The notes beneath the pieces were generated by a model that saw nothing but the letters and a program-made list of their open reading frames with translations, made no database searches and was not told the origin of the DNA. The position numbers were made by a program, and so were the translations under genes. Positions 19,136 to 28,610 of a stretch of 64,000 bases of DNA are shown here, piece after piece. Positions within the stretch are counted from its first letter, which is position 1. Each line of letters opens with the position of its first letter. Source of the DNA: Bacteroidota bacterium (GTDB lineage Bacteria > Bacteroidota > Bacteroidia > Chitinophagales > BACL12); the NCBI GenBank assembly GCA_029571985.1, contig JAKQVC010000132.1, forward strand, positions 124,001-188,000, read 5' to 3'.

Positions 19136-19817
19136 ACGATTAAATAAATCCCGCCTGATTATTCTTTACCAAATAATCAGATATCCAAGGTCAAAAATAT
19201 CAAAAAAAGGCATATCGGTTAAAAAACCCGGTATCCGGCATAAACTTACCGACTGAAATCTGTAATAAAAAGGAGTTATAACGCAAAAACCCTCGTTTAA
19301 ACATGCAACAAGCAAGTATGCAGTGTATTCAAAAGGCTTATTGCGGTTTGCAGTAAATCCAGACATGCCCAAGTGTTAAAACATACATAATTAATGTAAA
19401 CGACCAACACATATTAATTTCACCATTTTCTGGTTTTTCTATTTTATTGCTACTCAATTTCCTATTTCCTTATAAGGTTTACAGGTCGTATTTCAATAAC
19501 TTAGTTTGCAGTGAGTAAATTGTTAATGTTTTATGAGCAACTTATTAACTAAAACGGCCAACTCTGTATGATCCAGTGCAATAAATAGCAAGGTATTTAT
19601 ATCGTTACTGTTTAGCATGGAGTCGTACAACATAATAGAAAAAATATCTGGAACTGCCCCTGGCTGCCTTGAGGCTATTGCCATTATCTAGGCATTTTAG
19701 CTTTCAAAATGATAGGTTTTTATAAAAAATACCTATGTATTGAAAAGTTATCCAGTATTTTTGTAAATTGCAAGTATTATAGTAAAAATAATCTGTATTT
19801 CTTAACTTAACAATGTT
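19136..19817. other. AT-rich intergenic region
   Basis: About 680 bases, much richer in A and T than the flanking genes. No coding frame with family-like content was found on either strand. A TATTTTTG -7 box at 19756-19763 lies 54 bases upstream of the next gene and is the only signal recognised. Confidence 0.5.
19756..19763 (+). promoter_or_regulatory. -7 box of the MopE-repeat T9SS gene
   Basis: TATTTTTG matches TAnnTTTG exactly, giving a leader of about 50 bases. No TTG is present at the usual upstream spacing. Confidence 0.4.
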
Positions 19818-21998
19818 ATGTATTCTAGATTTACATGCAAGTTACCTAGTAATTTAATGGTGCATTTTTGTTGCCTTTTATTATGCATAACATGTTTTTC
19901 AATTAAAGTACAATGCCAGGCACCGGAAATACTTTGGGAGCATGGTTATGGAGGTGCAGAAGATGATAGAGCAATGCATATCCTTAAAACATTTGATCTA
20001 AATTATTTGATTGTCGGATACGGTAATTCAGTTGATGGAGATTTCACTGGTAACCATGGATCACTGGATATCAATATTGTTAAAACAAATACATATGGTG
20101 AAGTTATTTGGACCAGATCCTATGGTGGCAGCAATATTGAATATGCATATTCCGCTTGCCAGGCAATTGATAGTGGTTATATTATTGCAGGTAAGAGTTA
20201 CTCTTTTGATGGTGACCTTACAGGCAACAATGGGAATAGTGATATGTGGATATTTAAAATCAATGATAGTGGGGATATAATTTGGCAATTCAATTATGGA
20301 GGTTTGCATAACGAGACTCCTGGCTCTATAATTCAAACTGGCGATGGAGGCTATATGATTACTGGTAGCTCGCAGTCTAATGATGGAGATGTCATTGGCC
20401 ATCACGGAGCGAGTGGAGTTCGGGATATTTGGTTACTTAAACTTGATCAATCAGGAAATTTAGTGTGGAATAAATGTTTGGGTTCCACCGGAACTGACGA
20501 TTCAGAACAAATTATTTCAACACTTGATGGCAATTTTATCTTGATAGGTGATACTAACGGTTCAGACGGTGATATTAATTTTACTTATGGGGGCTACGAT
20601 ATATTAATATTAAAGATTTCACCCGATGGTGAACTTATATGGAGTAAGAATTTCGGAGGTTCTAATGCTGATTATGGATTACGAATAAAGGAGTTGCTTG
20701 ATGGGAGACTTGCCATTGTATCGGATACACAATCTGATGACGGGTTGGTTGTCACTAACCATGGCCTTACCGATTTATGGCTATTTTCAATTGATTCAGA
20801 AGGGAACTTTTTGTGGGGTAAAACCTATGGGGGTATTGGCATAGAAACTGCATCAGATTTGCTTATTATGAATGAAAATCAGTTTATTGTTTCCGCTTCA
20901 GCAACTCTAGAAAGTGGTGATGTTGACCTAGTTTTTGGAGAAGGAGATTATTGGATTTTAGGAATTGACACGGTTGGAGAAATTTTATGGCAAAAAACAA
21001 TAGGAGGGTCATTGACTGACTTCCCGGTTTCGAGTCTAAAAGTTAACGAAGAGGAAATTGTAATCTCAGGATATTCAAATTCATCTGATTATGATGTAAC
21101 CCCTACCTATGCATCCTATAACATGTGGACAGCCAAGTTGGCTTTTTGCAATACAACCTATTACGCAGATTATGATGAAGACGGTTACGGGAATATTGAT
21201 TGGCAGGTAATTGCCTGTTTGCCTCCTGATGGTTTTATTTTGGATAGCACGGATTGCAATGACTTCGATGCAGATATACATCCATTTGTTGCTGATGTAT
21301 GCAATACAATTGATGATAATTGCAATGGCCTGACTGATGAAGATGCTGTTTTTACAACTTACTATGCGGACGCAGATGGAGACACCTTCGGCGATGCACT
21401 AGTGGATACTTCAATATGTAGCATACTAGTTGGGTTTGTAGAGAATAATCTTGATTGTCAGGATGCTGATGCATTCATAAACCCCATCTCAACTGAAATA
21501 TGCAATGCCATTGATGATGATTGTAACACATTAATCGATGACGGGTTGTTATTTTATACGCTTTTTGCTGATGCGGATGGCGATACTTATGGCGATATAA
21601 ATACTGACACCATTGTATGTATGGATATAGCAGGATTTATTTCAGACTCTGCAGATTGCGATGACTCCAATCCCTACATTTTCCCGGGTGCTGCTGAATT
21701 ATTAAATGGCTTGGATGATGATTGTGATCAGTTAGCAGATGAAGGGTTAACCGTAGAAACCGCTGCATTAACTATTTCAATCTACCCAAATCCTACTCTT
21801 AATCAGGTTATGATTGCATACCCATTTGAAGCGCCCTATGAGATAATTCTCTTTGATGCTATCGGACAATTGATATTTAAAGAATTTGTGTATGATGCCA
21901 ATTGGCAATTGAGTATGGAAGGTTATGCGGCAGGTATATATACCATCAGTATAACATCAGAGCAGATTAGTTTTGTAACACAATTAATCAAGCACTGA
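19818..21998 (+). CDS. secreted beta-repeat and MopE-type Ca-binding protein with T9SS sorting domain
   Basis: A 726-residue protein with a hydrophobic export signal (about residues 14-34; an alternative start MVHFCC is at 19857). Residues 35-440 hold about seven repeats of roughly 55 residues of the type WExxYGG...DGGYIITGSS...DGDxxGxHG...DIWLLKLDxxG, as in beta-propeller-like surface proteins. Residues 450-640 hold three MopE-type putative metal-binding repeats: YYADYDEDGYGN, DSTDCNDFDADIHP and DNCNGLTDED, then variants. These Asp-rich loops resemble EF-hand/thrombospondin type 3 calcium sites. The C-terminus is a type A sorting domain starting ISIYPNPTLNQVMI. The gene is clearly AT-richer than its neighbours. 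Confidence 0.85.
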   Translation: MYSRFTCKLPSNLMVHFCCLLLCITCFSIKVQCQAPEILWEHGYGGAEDDRAMHILKTFDLNYLIVGYGNSVDGDFTGNHGSLDINIVKTNTYGEVIWTRSYGGSNIEYAYSACQAIDSGYIIAGKSYSFDGDLTGNNGNSDMWIFKINDSGDIIWQFNYGGLHNETPGSIIQTGDGGYMITGSSQSNDGDVIGHHGASGVRDIWLLKLDQSGNLVWNKCLGSTGTDDSEQIISTLDGNFILIGDTNGSDGDINFTYGGYDILILKISPDGELIWSKNFGGSNADYGLRIKELLDGRLAIVSDTQSDDGLVVTNHGLTDLWLFSIDSEGNFLWGKTYGGIGIETASDLLIMNENQFIVSASATLESGDVDLVFGEGDYWILGIDTVGEILWQKTIGGSLTDFPVSSLKVNEEEIVISGYSNSSDYDVTPTYASYNMWTAKLAFCNTTYYADYDEDGYGNIDWQVIACLPPDGFILDSTDCNDFDADIHPFVADVCNTIDDNCNGLTDEDAVFTTYYADADGDTFGDALVDTSICSILVGFVENNLDCQDADAFINPISTEICNAIDDDCNTLIDDGLLFYTLFADADGDTYGDINTDTIVCMDIAGFISDSADCDDSNPYIFPGAAELLNGLDDDCDQLADEGLTVETAALTISIYPNPTLNQVMIAYPFEAPYEIILFDAIGQLIFKEFVYDANWQLSMEGYAAGIYTISITSEQISFVTQLIKH

Positions 21999-22073
21999 AA
22001 TCTCAGAAATAAGTGTAATATCTAATGTACCAAATGGCAAAAGATTCGAACTTGTCAGCATAAATACATCATA

Positions 22074-22457
22074 TTACGCTGACGCCGGCAACTTAATCGC
22101 CATCACATATTGAATACCCGGCAACGCACTTTCAGCCTTAATGGCTTTTCCTTCGAGAGAGGATTTGATGTATAAATTGATGTACGCATATCCACCTTTT
22201 ACATCCAATACATGAATTTTATTTAATTCATCAACCGTAAAGGTGATAATCACATTATTGGCATCCGGTTGGGGTAAAATTTCTGCTATAGACGCTTTGC
22301 GCTCAGCTTCTTTACCGGAATACTGTTGTTTAGCTGTTTCATCCACAATCAATTGAGCCTTGCGCACTAAATCTTCACCATCACAATCAGGTCCGGCGGC
22401 GAATACTGACAAGCTGCCGATGCTTAGGAGGAGGAGTAAAAGGGTCAGTTTACGCAT
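22074..22457 (-). CDS. small exported protein of unknown function
   Basis: A 127-residue protein with a clear signal peptide (MRKLTLLLLLLSIGSLSVFA) and a mature part with alternating beta-strand character (NNVIITFTVDELNKIHVLDVKGG, YAYINLYIKSSLEGKAI). No family was recognised. Bacteroidota encode many such single-domain periplasmic proteins; similarity of strand pattern to a TonB C-terminal-like fold is possible but not supported by motifs. It is convergent with the preceding T9SS gene and divergent from the GNAT gene. Confidence 0.75.
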   Translation of the reverse strand: MRKLTLLLLLLSIGSLSVFAAGPDCDGEDLVRKAQLIVDETAKQQYSGKEAERKASIAEILPQPDANNVIITFTVDELNKIHVLDVKGGYAYINLYIKSSLEGKAIKAESALPGIQYVMAIKLPASA

Positions 22458-22635
22458 ATCGTGGTTTTGGGCTATGTGAAATTAACAGTTTTATGATACA
22501 GTGCTAAGGAATTAACGCTATTTAACCATTAGTCGTATAACAAGTCATAAAGTTACAGGCAGTTCAACATTTTTTTTCAGGGGAATCGACAAACAGGGTA
22601 TATTTCCCGACGAATTGTTAAAATTGTGAGGTATC

Positions 22636-23157
22636 ATGGCACAGGAGCATGTTTTTATCAGACCGGCAAATGGCAACGACGCTGCCCAACTTGCACTTCT
22701 GGCTGCTCAAACCTTCCACAAAACCTATGCCGATTTTAACACATCAGCCGACATGGATTTTTACCTGTCGACCCATTTCACCCCGGAGGCCATTGCAAAA
22801 GACCTTGAAACCCCTGACGTTAACTACTATTTACTATTCGCCGGCACACAATTAGCGGGATACATAAAACTACAAGTGGCAGATACACCGTATATAGAGG
22901 CAAACACCGGCCTTGAGGTGTCGCGATTCTATGTTGATCAGGCACACCAGGGGGCGGGCTATGGAAGAATGCTGATGAATCAGGCTGAGGTAAATGCACG
23001 CATGCTAAACAAGCAGGTTATCTGGTTGAGTGTCTGGAAGCGAAACCCCCGCTCGGTTAACATTTATACCAGCCTCGGTTATACTATTGTCGGGGAAACC
23101 ATTTTTCAGCTTGGCTCTGATGCCCAGGAGGATTATATCATGATAAAAAGGCTTTAA
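22636..23157 (+). CDS. GNAT family N-acetyltransferase
   Basis: A 173-residue cytoplasmic acetyltransferase. The GNAT core is visible: FIRPANGNDAAQLALLA (strand 1), YYLLFAGTQLAGYIKL, the acetyl-CoA binding motif A VSRFYVDQAHQGAGYGRMLMNQAE (Q/RxxGxG/A as HQGAGYG), and motif B LSVWKRNPRSVNIYTSLGYTIVGE. The substrate is not predictable. It begins an apparent run of plus-strand genes; the glycosyltransferase ATG follows its stop by one base, so the two are co-translated. Confidence 0.9.
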   Translation: MAQEHVFIRPANGNDAAQLALLAAQTFHKTYADFNTSADMDFYLSTHFTPEAIAKDLETPDVNYYLLFAGTQLAGYIKLQVADTPYIEANTGLEVSRFYVDQAHQGAGYGRMLMNQAEVNARMLNKQVIWLSVWKRNPRSVNIYTSLGYTIVGETIFQLGSDAQEDYIMIKRL

Positions 23158-23158
23158 C

Positions 23159-23860
23159 ATGCACCTCAGCATCATCATACCTACATTGAATGAGAGTGGA
23201 TTTCTGGATAGAACCCTGAAATGCCTTACCGCCCAGGCGCACCACCCTGTAGAAATCATTGTAGTAGATGGTGGCAGTACTGATGCTACGGAATCGATTG
23301 CCAAACAGTTTCCGGTTACCTGGCTGGTAGCACCCCGAAAAGGCAGGGCCATACAAATGAATTTTGGAGCAGCCCGTGCCTCCGGCGATGTGCTCTTCTT
23401 TTTGCATGCAGATTGTATACCGCCCGAACATTTTTACAGGCATATTCAGCAAGCTATTGATGCAGGGAGTCAGGCGGGTTCATTCCGCTATCGATTCGAT
23501 AAACCGGGACTATTGTTGCGCCTGCAAACCTGGTTTATCCGATTTCCGGGACTGGTATTCCGGGGTGGAGATCAGGGACTTTTTATTACGAAAAACCTGT
23601 TTCAGACAATCGGCGGCTACCGGGAAGAGTTTGTGGTGATGGAGGATTATGATATCATCCGGCGCATTAAAAAACACGCAAAACCCGCACTTTTGCCACA
23701 ACACGCCATAGTTTCCGCGCGAAAATATGCCTGTAACAACTGGCTGCAGGTGCAAATTGCCAATGCTGTCGCGATGACCATGTTTTTGAGCGGGCGATAT
23801 TCACCGGTGCGGATACAATCAACCTACTACCGACTTATCCGCCATCCGAAAGCCGATTAG
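23159..23860 (+). CDS. family 2 glycosyltransferase, TIGR04283 type
   Basis: A 233-residue GT-A glycosyltransferase. The N-terminal IIIPTLNESGFLDRTLKCL and VDGGSTDAT (nucleotide-binding Asp) are followed by GRAIQMNFGAARASGDVLFFLHADC with the metal-binding DxD-like HADC, and by GGDQGLFITKNLFQTIGGYRE. The GRAxQMNxGA and LHADC pattern is characteristic of TIGR04283, the rSAM/selenodomain-associated transferase 2 family. The usual rSAM partner and transferase 1 are not in this window. No membrane helix is seen, so it is probably cytoplasmic or peripheral. Confidence 0.88.
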   Translation: MHLSIIIPTLNESGFLDRTLKCLTAQAHHPVEIIVVDGGSTDATESIAKQFPVTWLVAPRKGRAIQMNFGAARASGDVLFFLHADCIPPEHFYRHIQQAIDAGSQAGSFRYRFDKPGLLLRLQTWFIRFPGLVFRGGDQGLFITKNLFQTIGGYREEFVVMEDYDIIRRIKKHAKPALLPQHAIVSARKYACNNWLQVQIANAVAMTMFLSGRYSPVRIQSTYYRLIRHPKAD

Positions 23861-23869
23861 GGATTTATC

Positions 23870-23877
23870 TATCTTTG
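23870..23877 (+). promoter_or_regulatory. -7 box five bases before the SDR start
   Basis: TATCTTTG, a perfect TAnnTTTG match, in the 22-base gap after the glycosyltransferase, ending five bases before the ATG at 23883. It implies separate, almost leaderless transcription of the SDR gene. Confidence 0.5.
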
Positions 23878-23882
23878 CGCCC

Positions 23883-24680
23883 ATGTTTGCGGGTAAAGTC
23901 ATTTGGATAACCGGAGCCTCATCGGGCATTGGTGAAGAACTGGCCTATCAGCTTGCGGCAAAAAAAGCAAGTCTGATTCTGAGTGCCCGTCGCGCTGTAG
24001 AACTGGAACGTGTGCGCGAACAATGTAAAACCCTCACCCAACAAGTTGCGATCTTACCACTTGATTTAGCCGATAATGCAAGTCTCCCGCAAAAAGCATT
24101 AGAAGCAGAAGCCATATTTGGTCGAATAGATATATTAATTAACAGCGGCGGCATCAGTCAGCGCGATACTATGCTCAACACCATTCCCGAAGCCGAAGCG
24201 CGACTCATGCAGGTTAATTTTACCAGTGTGACTACTTTAACCAGAGCTGTTCTGCCGGGAATGATTGCCCGTAAAGAAGGACGCATTGTATTGATGAGCA
24301 GCGTAGCCGGAAAAATCGGCGTACCCAACCGAACAACTTATAGTGCTACAAAGCACGCACTCATAGGCTATTTTGATGCTTTGCGTGCGGAATTAAAAAT
24401 TGCAGGACACCCGATTTATATTCACATCATGGTACCCGGATTTATTCACACCAATATTTCAGTGCATGCCGTAAAGGGCGATGGCAATCCGCAGGGTGTT
24501 ATGGATCCGGGACAAGAAAAAGGAATGCCCGTTGAAAAATGTGTACAACAGATGATTCGCGGCATGGAGAAAAATAAAAAAGAAATACTCATTGGCGGAA
24601 AAGAAATTCTGATGACCTATTTCCGTCGGTTTATTCCGGGCTTGTATTATTATCTCATTACACGCGTTGCAACTAAATAA
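23883..24680 (+). CDS. SDR family oxidoreductase (DHRS7-like)
   Basis: A 265-residue classical short-chain dehydrogenase. The NAD(P)-binding TGASSGIG is at residues 10-17, a basic residue follows the second strand (LSARRAVEL, suggesting NADP), NSGG near 87-90 replaces the usual NAG, and the catalytic Ser139/140, Tyr153 and Lys157 lie in LMSSVAGKIG and TTYSATKHA. The C-terminal part after PGFIHTNIS resembles the DHRS7/DHRS7B-type enzymes with a hydrophobic tail (FIPGLYYYLITR). Substrate unknown. Followed 17 bases later by the VOC gene. Confidence 0.92.
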   Translation: MFAGKVIWITGASSGIGEELAYQLAAKKASLILSARRAVELERVREQCKTLTQQVAILPLDLADNASLPQKALEAEAIFGRIDILINSGGISQRDTMLNTIPEAEARLMQVNFTSVTTLTRAVLPGMIARKEGRIVLMSSVAGKIGVPNRTTYSATKHALIGYFDALRAELKIAGHPIYIHIMVPGFIHTNISVHAVKGDGNPQGVMDPGQEKGMPVEKCVQQMIRGMEKNKKEILIGGKEILMTYFRRFIPGLYYYLITRVATK

Positions 24681-24697
24681 GTAAAAGAAACAGCAGT

Positions 24698-25759
24698 ATG
24701 TCTAACAAACCCATTATTTCAGGTATTCAGCAAATTGGTATTGGAAATCCATATGTACACGAAGCATGGAGATGGTATCGTGAAAAATTCGGTATGGATG
24801 TAAAAATATTTGAAGAAGCTGCTGAAGCAAATTTAATGCTACCTTATACAGGCGGCATGCCACATAAACGACATGCCGTACTAGCCATCAATATGAATGG
24901 CGGTGGTGGATTCGAAATCTGGCAATATACTTCACGCAAACCTGTAGCTCCTGCATTTCAAATTCAATATGGCGATTTGGGTATTTATGCATGTAAAATG
25001 AAAAGTCGCGACGTACAAGCTACTTATCAGTTCTTGCAAAAAAAAGGTGTTGAATTACTGGGCACCGTAACAAACGACCCAATAGGTAAACCACATTTTT
25101 ATTTGAAAGATTTATACGGCAATGTATTTGAAATAGTAGAAGGCGATAGCTGGTTTGGAAAAACACCCTACACAACAGGCGGCGCATTTGGCGCGGTAAT
25201 GGGTGTTACGGATATCGAACGTTCTAAAAAATTCTACGGAGATATTTTAGGTTTTGATACGGTTGTTTATGATAAAACCGACACCTTTGCAGATACTGCT
25301 GTATTAGACGGCGGCCATGTGCGTTCTCGTCGCGTATTGTTAGCGCAATCTCAAAATCGTCGCGGTCCCTTCAGCAAATTATTAGGCAACGGCACGATTG
25401 AATTAGTTCAAATTTTTGACCGCACGCCAAACAAAATTTTCAAAGACCGTTTCTGGGGCGACCTTGGATTTATTCATATGTGTTTTGATATCCAGGGCAT
25501 GGATAAAATGAAAGCTCTGTGCACAGAAAAAGGTTATCCATTTACGGTAGATAGCGGCAATCATTTCGACATGGGCGAAGCCGCAGGACATTTCTCCTAC
25601 ATCGAAGACCCGGATGGTGCACTCATCGAATTTGTTGAAACACATAAAGTACCCATCCTAAAAAAATTCGGCTGGTACCTCAACCTCAAAAAACGCAACC
25701 CCGAACAACCTCTACCCAATTGGATGCTGAAAGCGATGGGCTTGAATAGGGTGAAATAG
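24698..25759 (+). CDS. VOC superfamily protein with two glyoxalase/dioxygenase domains
   Basis: A 353-residue protein made of two vicinal-oxygen-chelate domains. The first runs from GIQQIGIGNPYVHEAWRWYREKFGMD to GKPHFYLKDLYGNVFEIVEG, the second from FGAVMGVTDIERSKKFYGDILGFD to FSYIEDPDGALIEFVETHKVPIL. The His and Glu positions typical of VOC metal sites are present in the second domain (HMCFD, LIEFVE). Such proteins include glyoxalases, extradiol dioxygenases and fosfomycin-resistance enzymes; the exact activity cannot be told. Co-transcription with the upstream SDR is likely from the short gap. Confidence 0.85.
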   Translation: MSNKPIISGIQQIGIGNPYVHEAWRWYREKFGMDVKIFEEAAEANLMLPYTGGMPHKRHAVLAINMNGGGGFEIWQYTSRKPVAPAFQIQYGDLGIYACKMKSRDVQATYQFLQKKGVELLGTVTNDPIGKPHFYLKDLYGNVFEIVEGDSWFGKTPYTTGGAFGAVMGVTDIERSKKFYGDILGFDTVVYDKTDTFADTAVLDGGHVRSRRVLLAQSQNRRGPFSKLLGNGTIELVQIFDRTPNKIFKDRFWGDLGFIHMCFDIQGMDKMKALCTEKGYPFTVDSGNHFDMGEAAGHFSYIEDPDGALIEFVETHKVPILKKFGWYLNLKKRNPEQPLPNWMLKAMGLNRVK

Positions 25760-25942
25760 TGAGTGGTGAGAGGAGGAATAAGGAATGAGGAATGAGGAAT
25801 AAGGCTATACTTACCGTCTCACAGTCTTACCGGCCTCGTGCATTTAATTGCCACTACATGGAGAAACAATTAAAATAAAAGTTAACTCCCTGGGTATTTT
25901 CCACACCTGCATTTCACGTCGACACCTCGACACGTCGACACC
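25760..25942. repeat. intergenic repeat cluster (heptamers, CAGTCTT module, GTCGACAC octamers)
   Basis: Three families seen elsewhere meet in this 183-base convergent gap: AGGAATA/AGGAATG heptamers (25773-25803), a CTTACCGTCTCACAGTCTTA module (about 25810-25829), and CGTCGACA/CCTCGACA octamers just before the stop of the next gene (25917-25942). Confidence 0.6.
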
Positions 25943-27016
25943 TTAATTCAATTTCACCTGCATTAAAACCGGCTGATGATCAGAGTAATCGAATCCCATA
26001 TTCATTGTTTTTATTTTTTGCAATTCGATATTGGGAGATATCAGATAGAAATCGATAATGGTGCGGAAGGTATTTTCATCCAATGGCGTTTCGAGATGTC
26101 GGTTCGTTGGCACATCCGGATCATAGGGCCATAACCATCCTTCTGAGGCATAGTCAAACGACATGGCGGGCGGCATAAATCCATCATAACCATTTACCGG
26201 TTTAAATTTATCAAATTGAAAATTCGGCGGACATTGATTCCAGTCGCCACCGGCAATTACATAATTGCCTTTTGCATACTCAGCATCCACAAATTTTTTC
26301 AGGAATTGCATTTCACCATCCTTAATTTCACCTGTTTCATCGTAGGCTGAATTATGCGTATTAATTAATACAAGCTCTTTACCATCAGCCAACGGATAAC
26401 GCTGGGCCAAAAAACATCTGTCGAGGAAAAAAATACGTGTCGGCCACGGAAATGAACCCGGATATTGGTGGCGCATTGACTCAGTTGGAGTATATTTCGA
26501 ATAGGTGGCCACACCGCCATACACTTTTCCCATTGGTCTGGTATACGGAACCGGCACAAAATTGACATCATAATTTAATCCGAAGGATGCACTGTATCCT
26601 TTTAGCACATGATTTAATTCACGGTACATATCCACCTCATAACTGCGACGGGAGTTTCGGTCTATTTCCTGGATAAGTATAAAATCGATGGAATCATTAT
26701 TCGCAATAAAACCACTGATGCCGGCAAAATAAGATTTCCATTTATCCTCCGGTGCGCGCACGGTTTTACCGCCGTCGTAAAAGAAATCCATTTCCTTTCC
26801 TAAGCCGCCATAACCGATATTCCAGGTTAATAAGGTTACCACAGAATCCATCGTGGAAGATGCGGCTGCCTTGCCTTTTATTTCAGCGTTTTCCGACGAC
26901 CCCGGTTCCGGTTTATACTCAGTAACCGTACCATAAATGATGACACCGGCCAAATACAAAACGACTGCTAAAACCAGCCAGCCTGCAATTTTTAAAAATG
27001 GTTTGATGCGCTTCAT
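25943..27016 (-). CDS. membrane-anchored endonuclease/exonuclease/phosphatase family protein
   Basis: A 357-residue protein with an N-terminal membrane anchor (about residues 8-28) and an EEP domain from about residue 58. The core motifs are all present: TWNIGYGG, the metal-binding Glu in ILIQEIDRNSRRS, VLINTHNSAYDE, the GGDWNQ Asp/Asn pair, and the C-terminal SDHQPVLMQVKL (SDH general base). The family includes DNase I-like nucleases, sphingomyelinases and inositol phosphatases. Location outside the cytoplasmic membrane makes a phosphodiesterase acting on external substrates more likely than DNA repair, but the substrate is not known. Confidence 0.88.
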   Translation of the reverse strand: MKRIKPFLKIAGWLVLAVVLYLAGVIIYGTVTEYKPEPGSSENAEIKGKAAASSTMDSVVTLLTWNIGYGGLGKEMDFFYDGGKTVRAPEDKWKSYFAGISGFIANNDSIDFILIQEIDRNSRRSYEVDMYRELNHVLKGYSASFGLNYDVNFVPVPYTRPMGKVYGGVATYSKYTPTESMRHQYPGSFPWPTRIFFLDRCFLAQRYPLADGKELVLINTHNSAYDETGEIKDGEMQFLKKFVDAEYAKGNYVIAGGDWNQCPPNFQFDKFKPVNGYDGFMPPAMSFDYASEGWLWPYDPDVPTNRHLETPLDENTFRTIIDFYLISPNIELQKIKTMNMGFDYSDHQPVLMQVKLN

Positions 27017-27085
27017 GCGGTGAAGATAAAAGGATTGTCGGGAGCTTCCTTAATCAGTCCGTATTAAATTTGTATTTTCGGCACC

Positions 27086-27916
27086 ATGCAACACCAAACC
27101 TATAGCTGGAAACAGCGGGCAGGACAGGAAATTTTCGCCCAATCATGGCATGCAGATGCACCTGCAAAGGCCATTTTTGTCATCATCCACGGACAAAGCG
27201 ATCACAGCGGCCGTTTCACCACAATGGCCGAATGGATGACACAAAAAGGCTATGCCGTTTATGCGGCCGACCTGATTGGTCACGGCAAATCAGGGGGGAA
27301 ACGCGGACACATGTTGCATTTTGAGGAATATCTGGAAACCGTTGAGGCGCTTATCGATAAGGCTAAATCTGCACATCCCGACTTGCCTGTGTTTTTATAT
27401 GGTCAGAGTATGGGCGGTAATGTGGTGATTAATTATGCCTTTACCAACAAACAAGGTATTCGCGCCTGTATTGCCTCATCACCCTGGGTGCGATTGGCTT
27501 TTGAACCACCGGCTTGGAAAGTATTATTAGGTAAATGGATGCGCTCCATTTATCCGGCACTTGCACAACCTACCGGATTAAATGCTGCACATTTATCGCA
27601 TGATGCACAAATTGTTCAGGCGTATCAACAGGATCCGCTGGTGCATGGTAAAATTACGGCATCCGCCTTCTTCGAAACCCTGCAAGCCGGTATTCATATT
27701 CCGGATAAAGCATCATCCTTGCAAGTGCCCATGCTTATTATGCACGGCTCCGCCGATCAACTTACCAGCAGCGTCGCATCCAAAGCTTTTGCCGATTTGC
27801 GTCCCGACCTCATTACCCATATCCTGTTTACCGATTGGTTTCATGAATTACACAATGAACCGGAAAAAGAAAAAGTATTTAATACAATAGAACAATTTAT
27901 TCAACAAAACCTGTAA
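27086..27916 (+). CDS. alpha/beta hydrolase, lysophospholipase/monoacylglycerol lipase type
   Basis: A 276-residue soluble serine hydrolase. The oxyanion region IIHGQSDHSGRF, the GHGKSGGKRGH segment typical of monoacylglycerol lipase-like enzymes, the nucleophile elbow GQSMGG (Ser108), the acid in MHGSADQLTS and the final His in DWFHELHNEPEKE make a complete triad. A TATTTTCG -7-like box lies five bases before the ATG. One base separates its stop from the next start, so the downstream membrane protein is co-translated with it. Confidence 0.88.
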   Translation: MQHQTYSWKQRAGQEIFAQSWHADAPAKAIFVIIHGQSDHSGRFTTMAEWMTQKGYAVYAADLIGHGKSGGKRGHMLHFEEYLETVEALIDKAKSAHPDLPVFLYGQSMGGNVVINYAFTNKQGIRACIASSPWVRLAFEPPAWKVLLGKWMRSIYPALAQPTGLNAAHLSHDAQIVQAYQQDPLVHGKITASAFFETLQAGIHIPDKASSLQVPMLIMHGSADQLTSSVASKAFADLRPDLITHILFTDWFHELHNEPEKEKVFNTIEQFIQQNL

Positions 27917-27917
27917 T

Positions 27918-28346
27918 ATGGATAATAAGTTTTTGCTTTCCATCCGCATAGTTTTTTTAGGTGTATTTATCGCACCCGTAATTTTTTTATGCGTAGTGCT
28001 CGCCATGCAAAAAGATATTGCCCGACCACTCACCCGTGCAGATGATCCTTTTTTGTATATAGTCATCATTGTAGCCACCATGGCCGTGATCAGTTCTAAC
28101 ATGCTGTATCGCCTGCGACTACCTGCTGTAAAGGCCCTGACATCAAATTCCGAAAAATTGGCGGGATGGCGCACCCTCTTTATTGTCAGGCTGGCAATGA
28201 TAGAAGGTGCCACCCTGTTTGCTATTGTGGCATTACTTTTGCAGGAGTGTCAGATATACCTCTATATTGCTGCGGCATTGATAGGTGTACAAACATTGAA
28301 TTTTCCTAAACCTTCTTCTATTCAAAACGATATAGAATTAAATTAA
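27918..28346 (+). CDS. four-helix membrane protein of unknown function
   Basis: A 142-residue protein with four predicted membrane helices (around 8-30, 46-65, 90-112 and 115-130) and a short polar tail. No family motif recognised beyond a resemblance to small uncharacterised Bacteroidota inner-membrane proteins. It is in an operon with the upstream lysophospholipase-like hydrolase (one-base gap) and the downstream small lipoprotein (five-base gap), which suggests a shared envelope role. Confidence 0.75.
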   Translation: MDNKFLLSIRIVFLGVFIAPVIFLCVVLAMQKDIARPLTRADDPFLYIVIIVATMAVISSNMLYRLRLPAVKALTSNSEKLAGWRTLFIVRLAMIEGATLFAIVALLLQECQIYLYIAAALIGVQTLNFPKPSSIQNDIELN

Positions 28347-28351
28347 ATCGC

Positions 28352-28597
28352 ATGCAAAAATTTACCTGGGTATTATTTCTTTTCAGCTTAATTGCGCTGA
28401 GCTCTTGTGATGATAAAACATTATCATGCGGAGAAACACTCATTGAAATATCCGATGCAGCGCAAAATTGGAATTCTTCAACTGCGGATTGTGAGACGTA
28501 TTTAAATGCGATGCAGCGTTATATTGATGATGATTGTGCGGGTACTTCTTCTTTGGATGATTATCAGTCGATTATTGATACTTTGAATTGTCCTTGA
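28352..28597 (+). CDS. small lipoprotein
   Basis: An 81-residue protein whose N-terminus (MQKFTWVLFLFSLIALSSC) is a lipoprotein signal with the lipobox LSSC at 16-19. The mature part is acidic and has five further cysteines (SCGETL, DCETYL, DDCAGT, NCP among them), which suggests disulfides in the periplasm or at the outer membrane. Function unknown. It is the last gene of the hydrolase operon. Confidence 0.75.
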   Translation: MQKFTWVLFLFSLIALSSCDDKTLSCGETLIEISDAAQNWNSSTADCETYLNAMQRYIDDDCAGTSSLDDYQSIIDTLNCP

Positions 28598-28610
28598 TTG
28601 AATGCGAACA

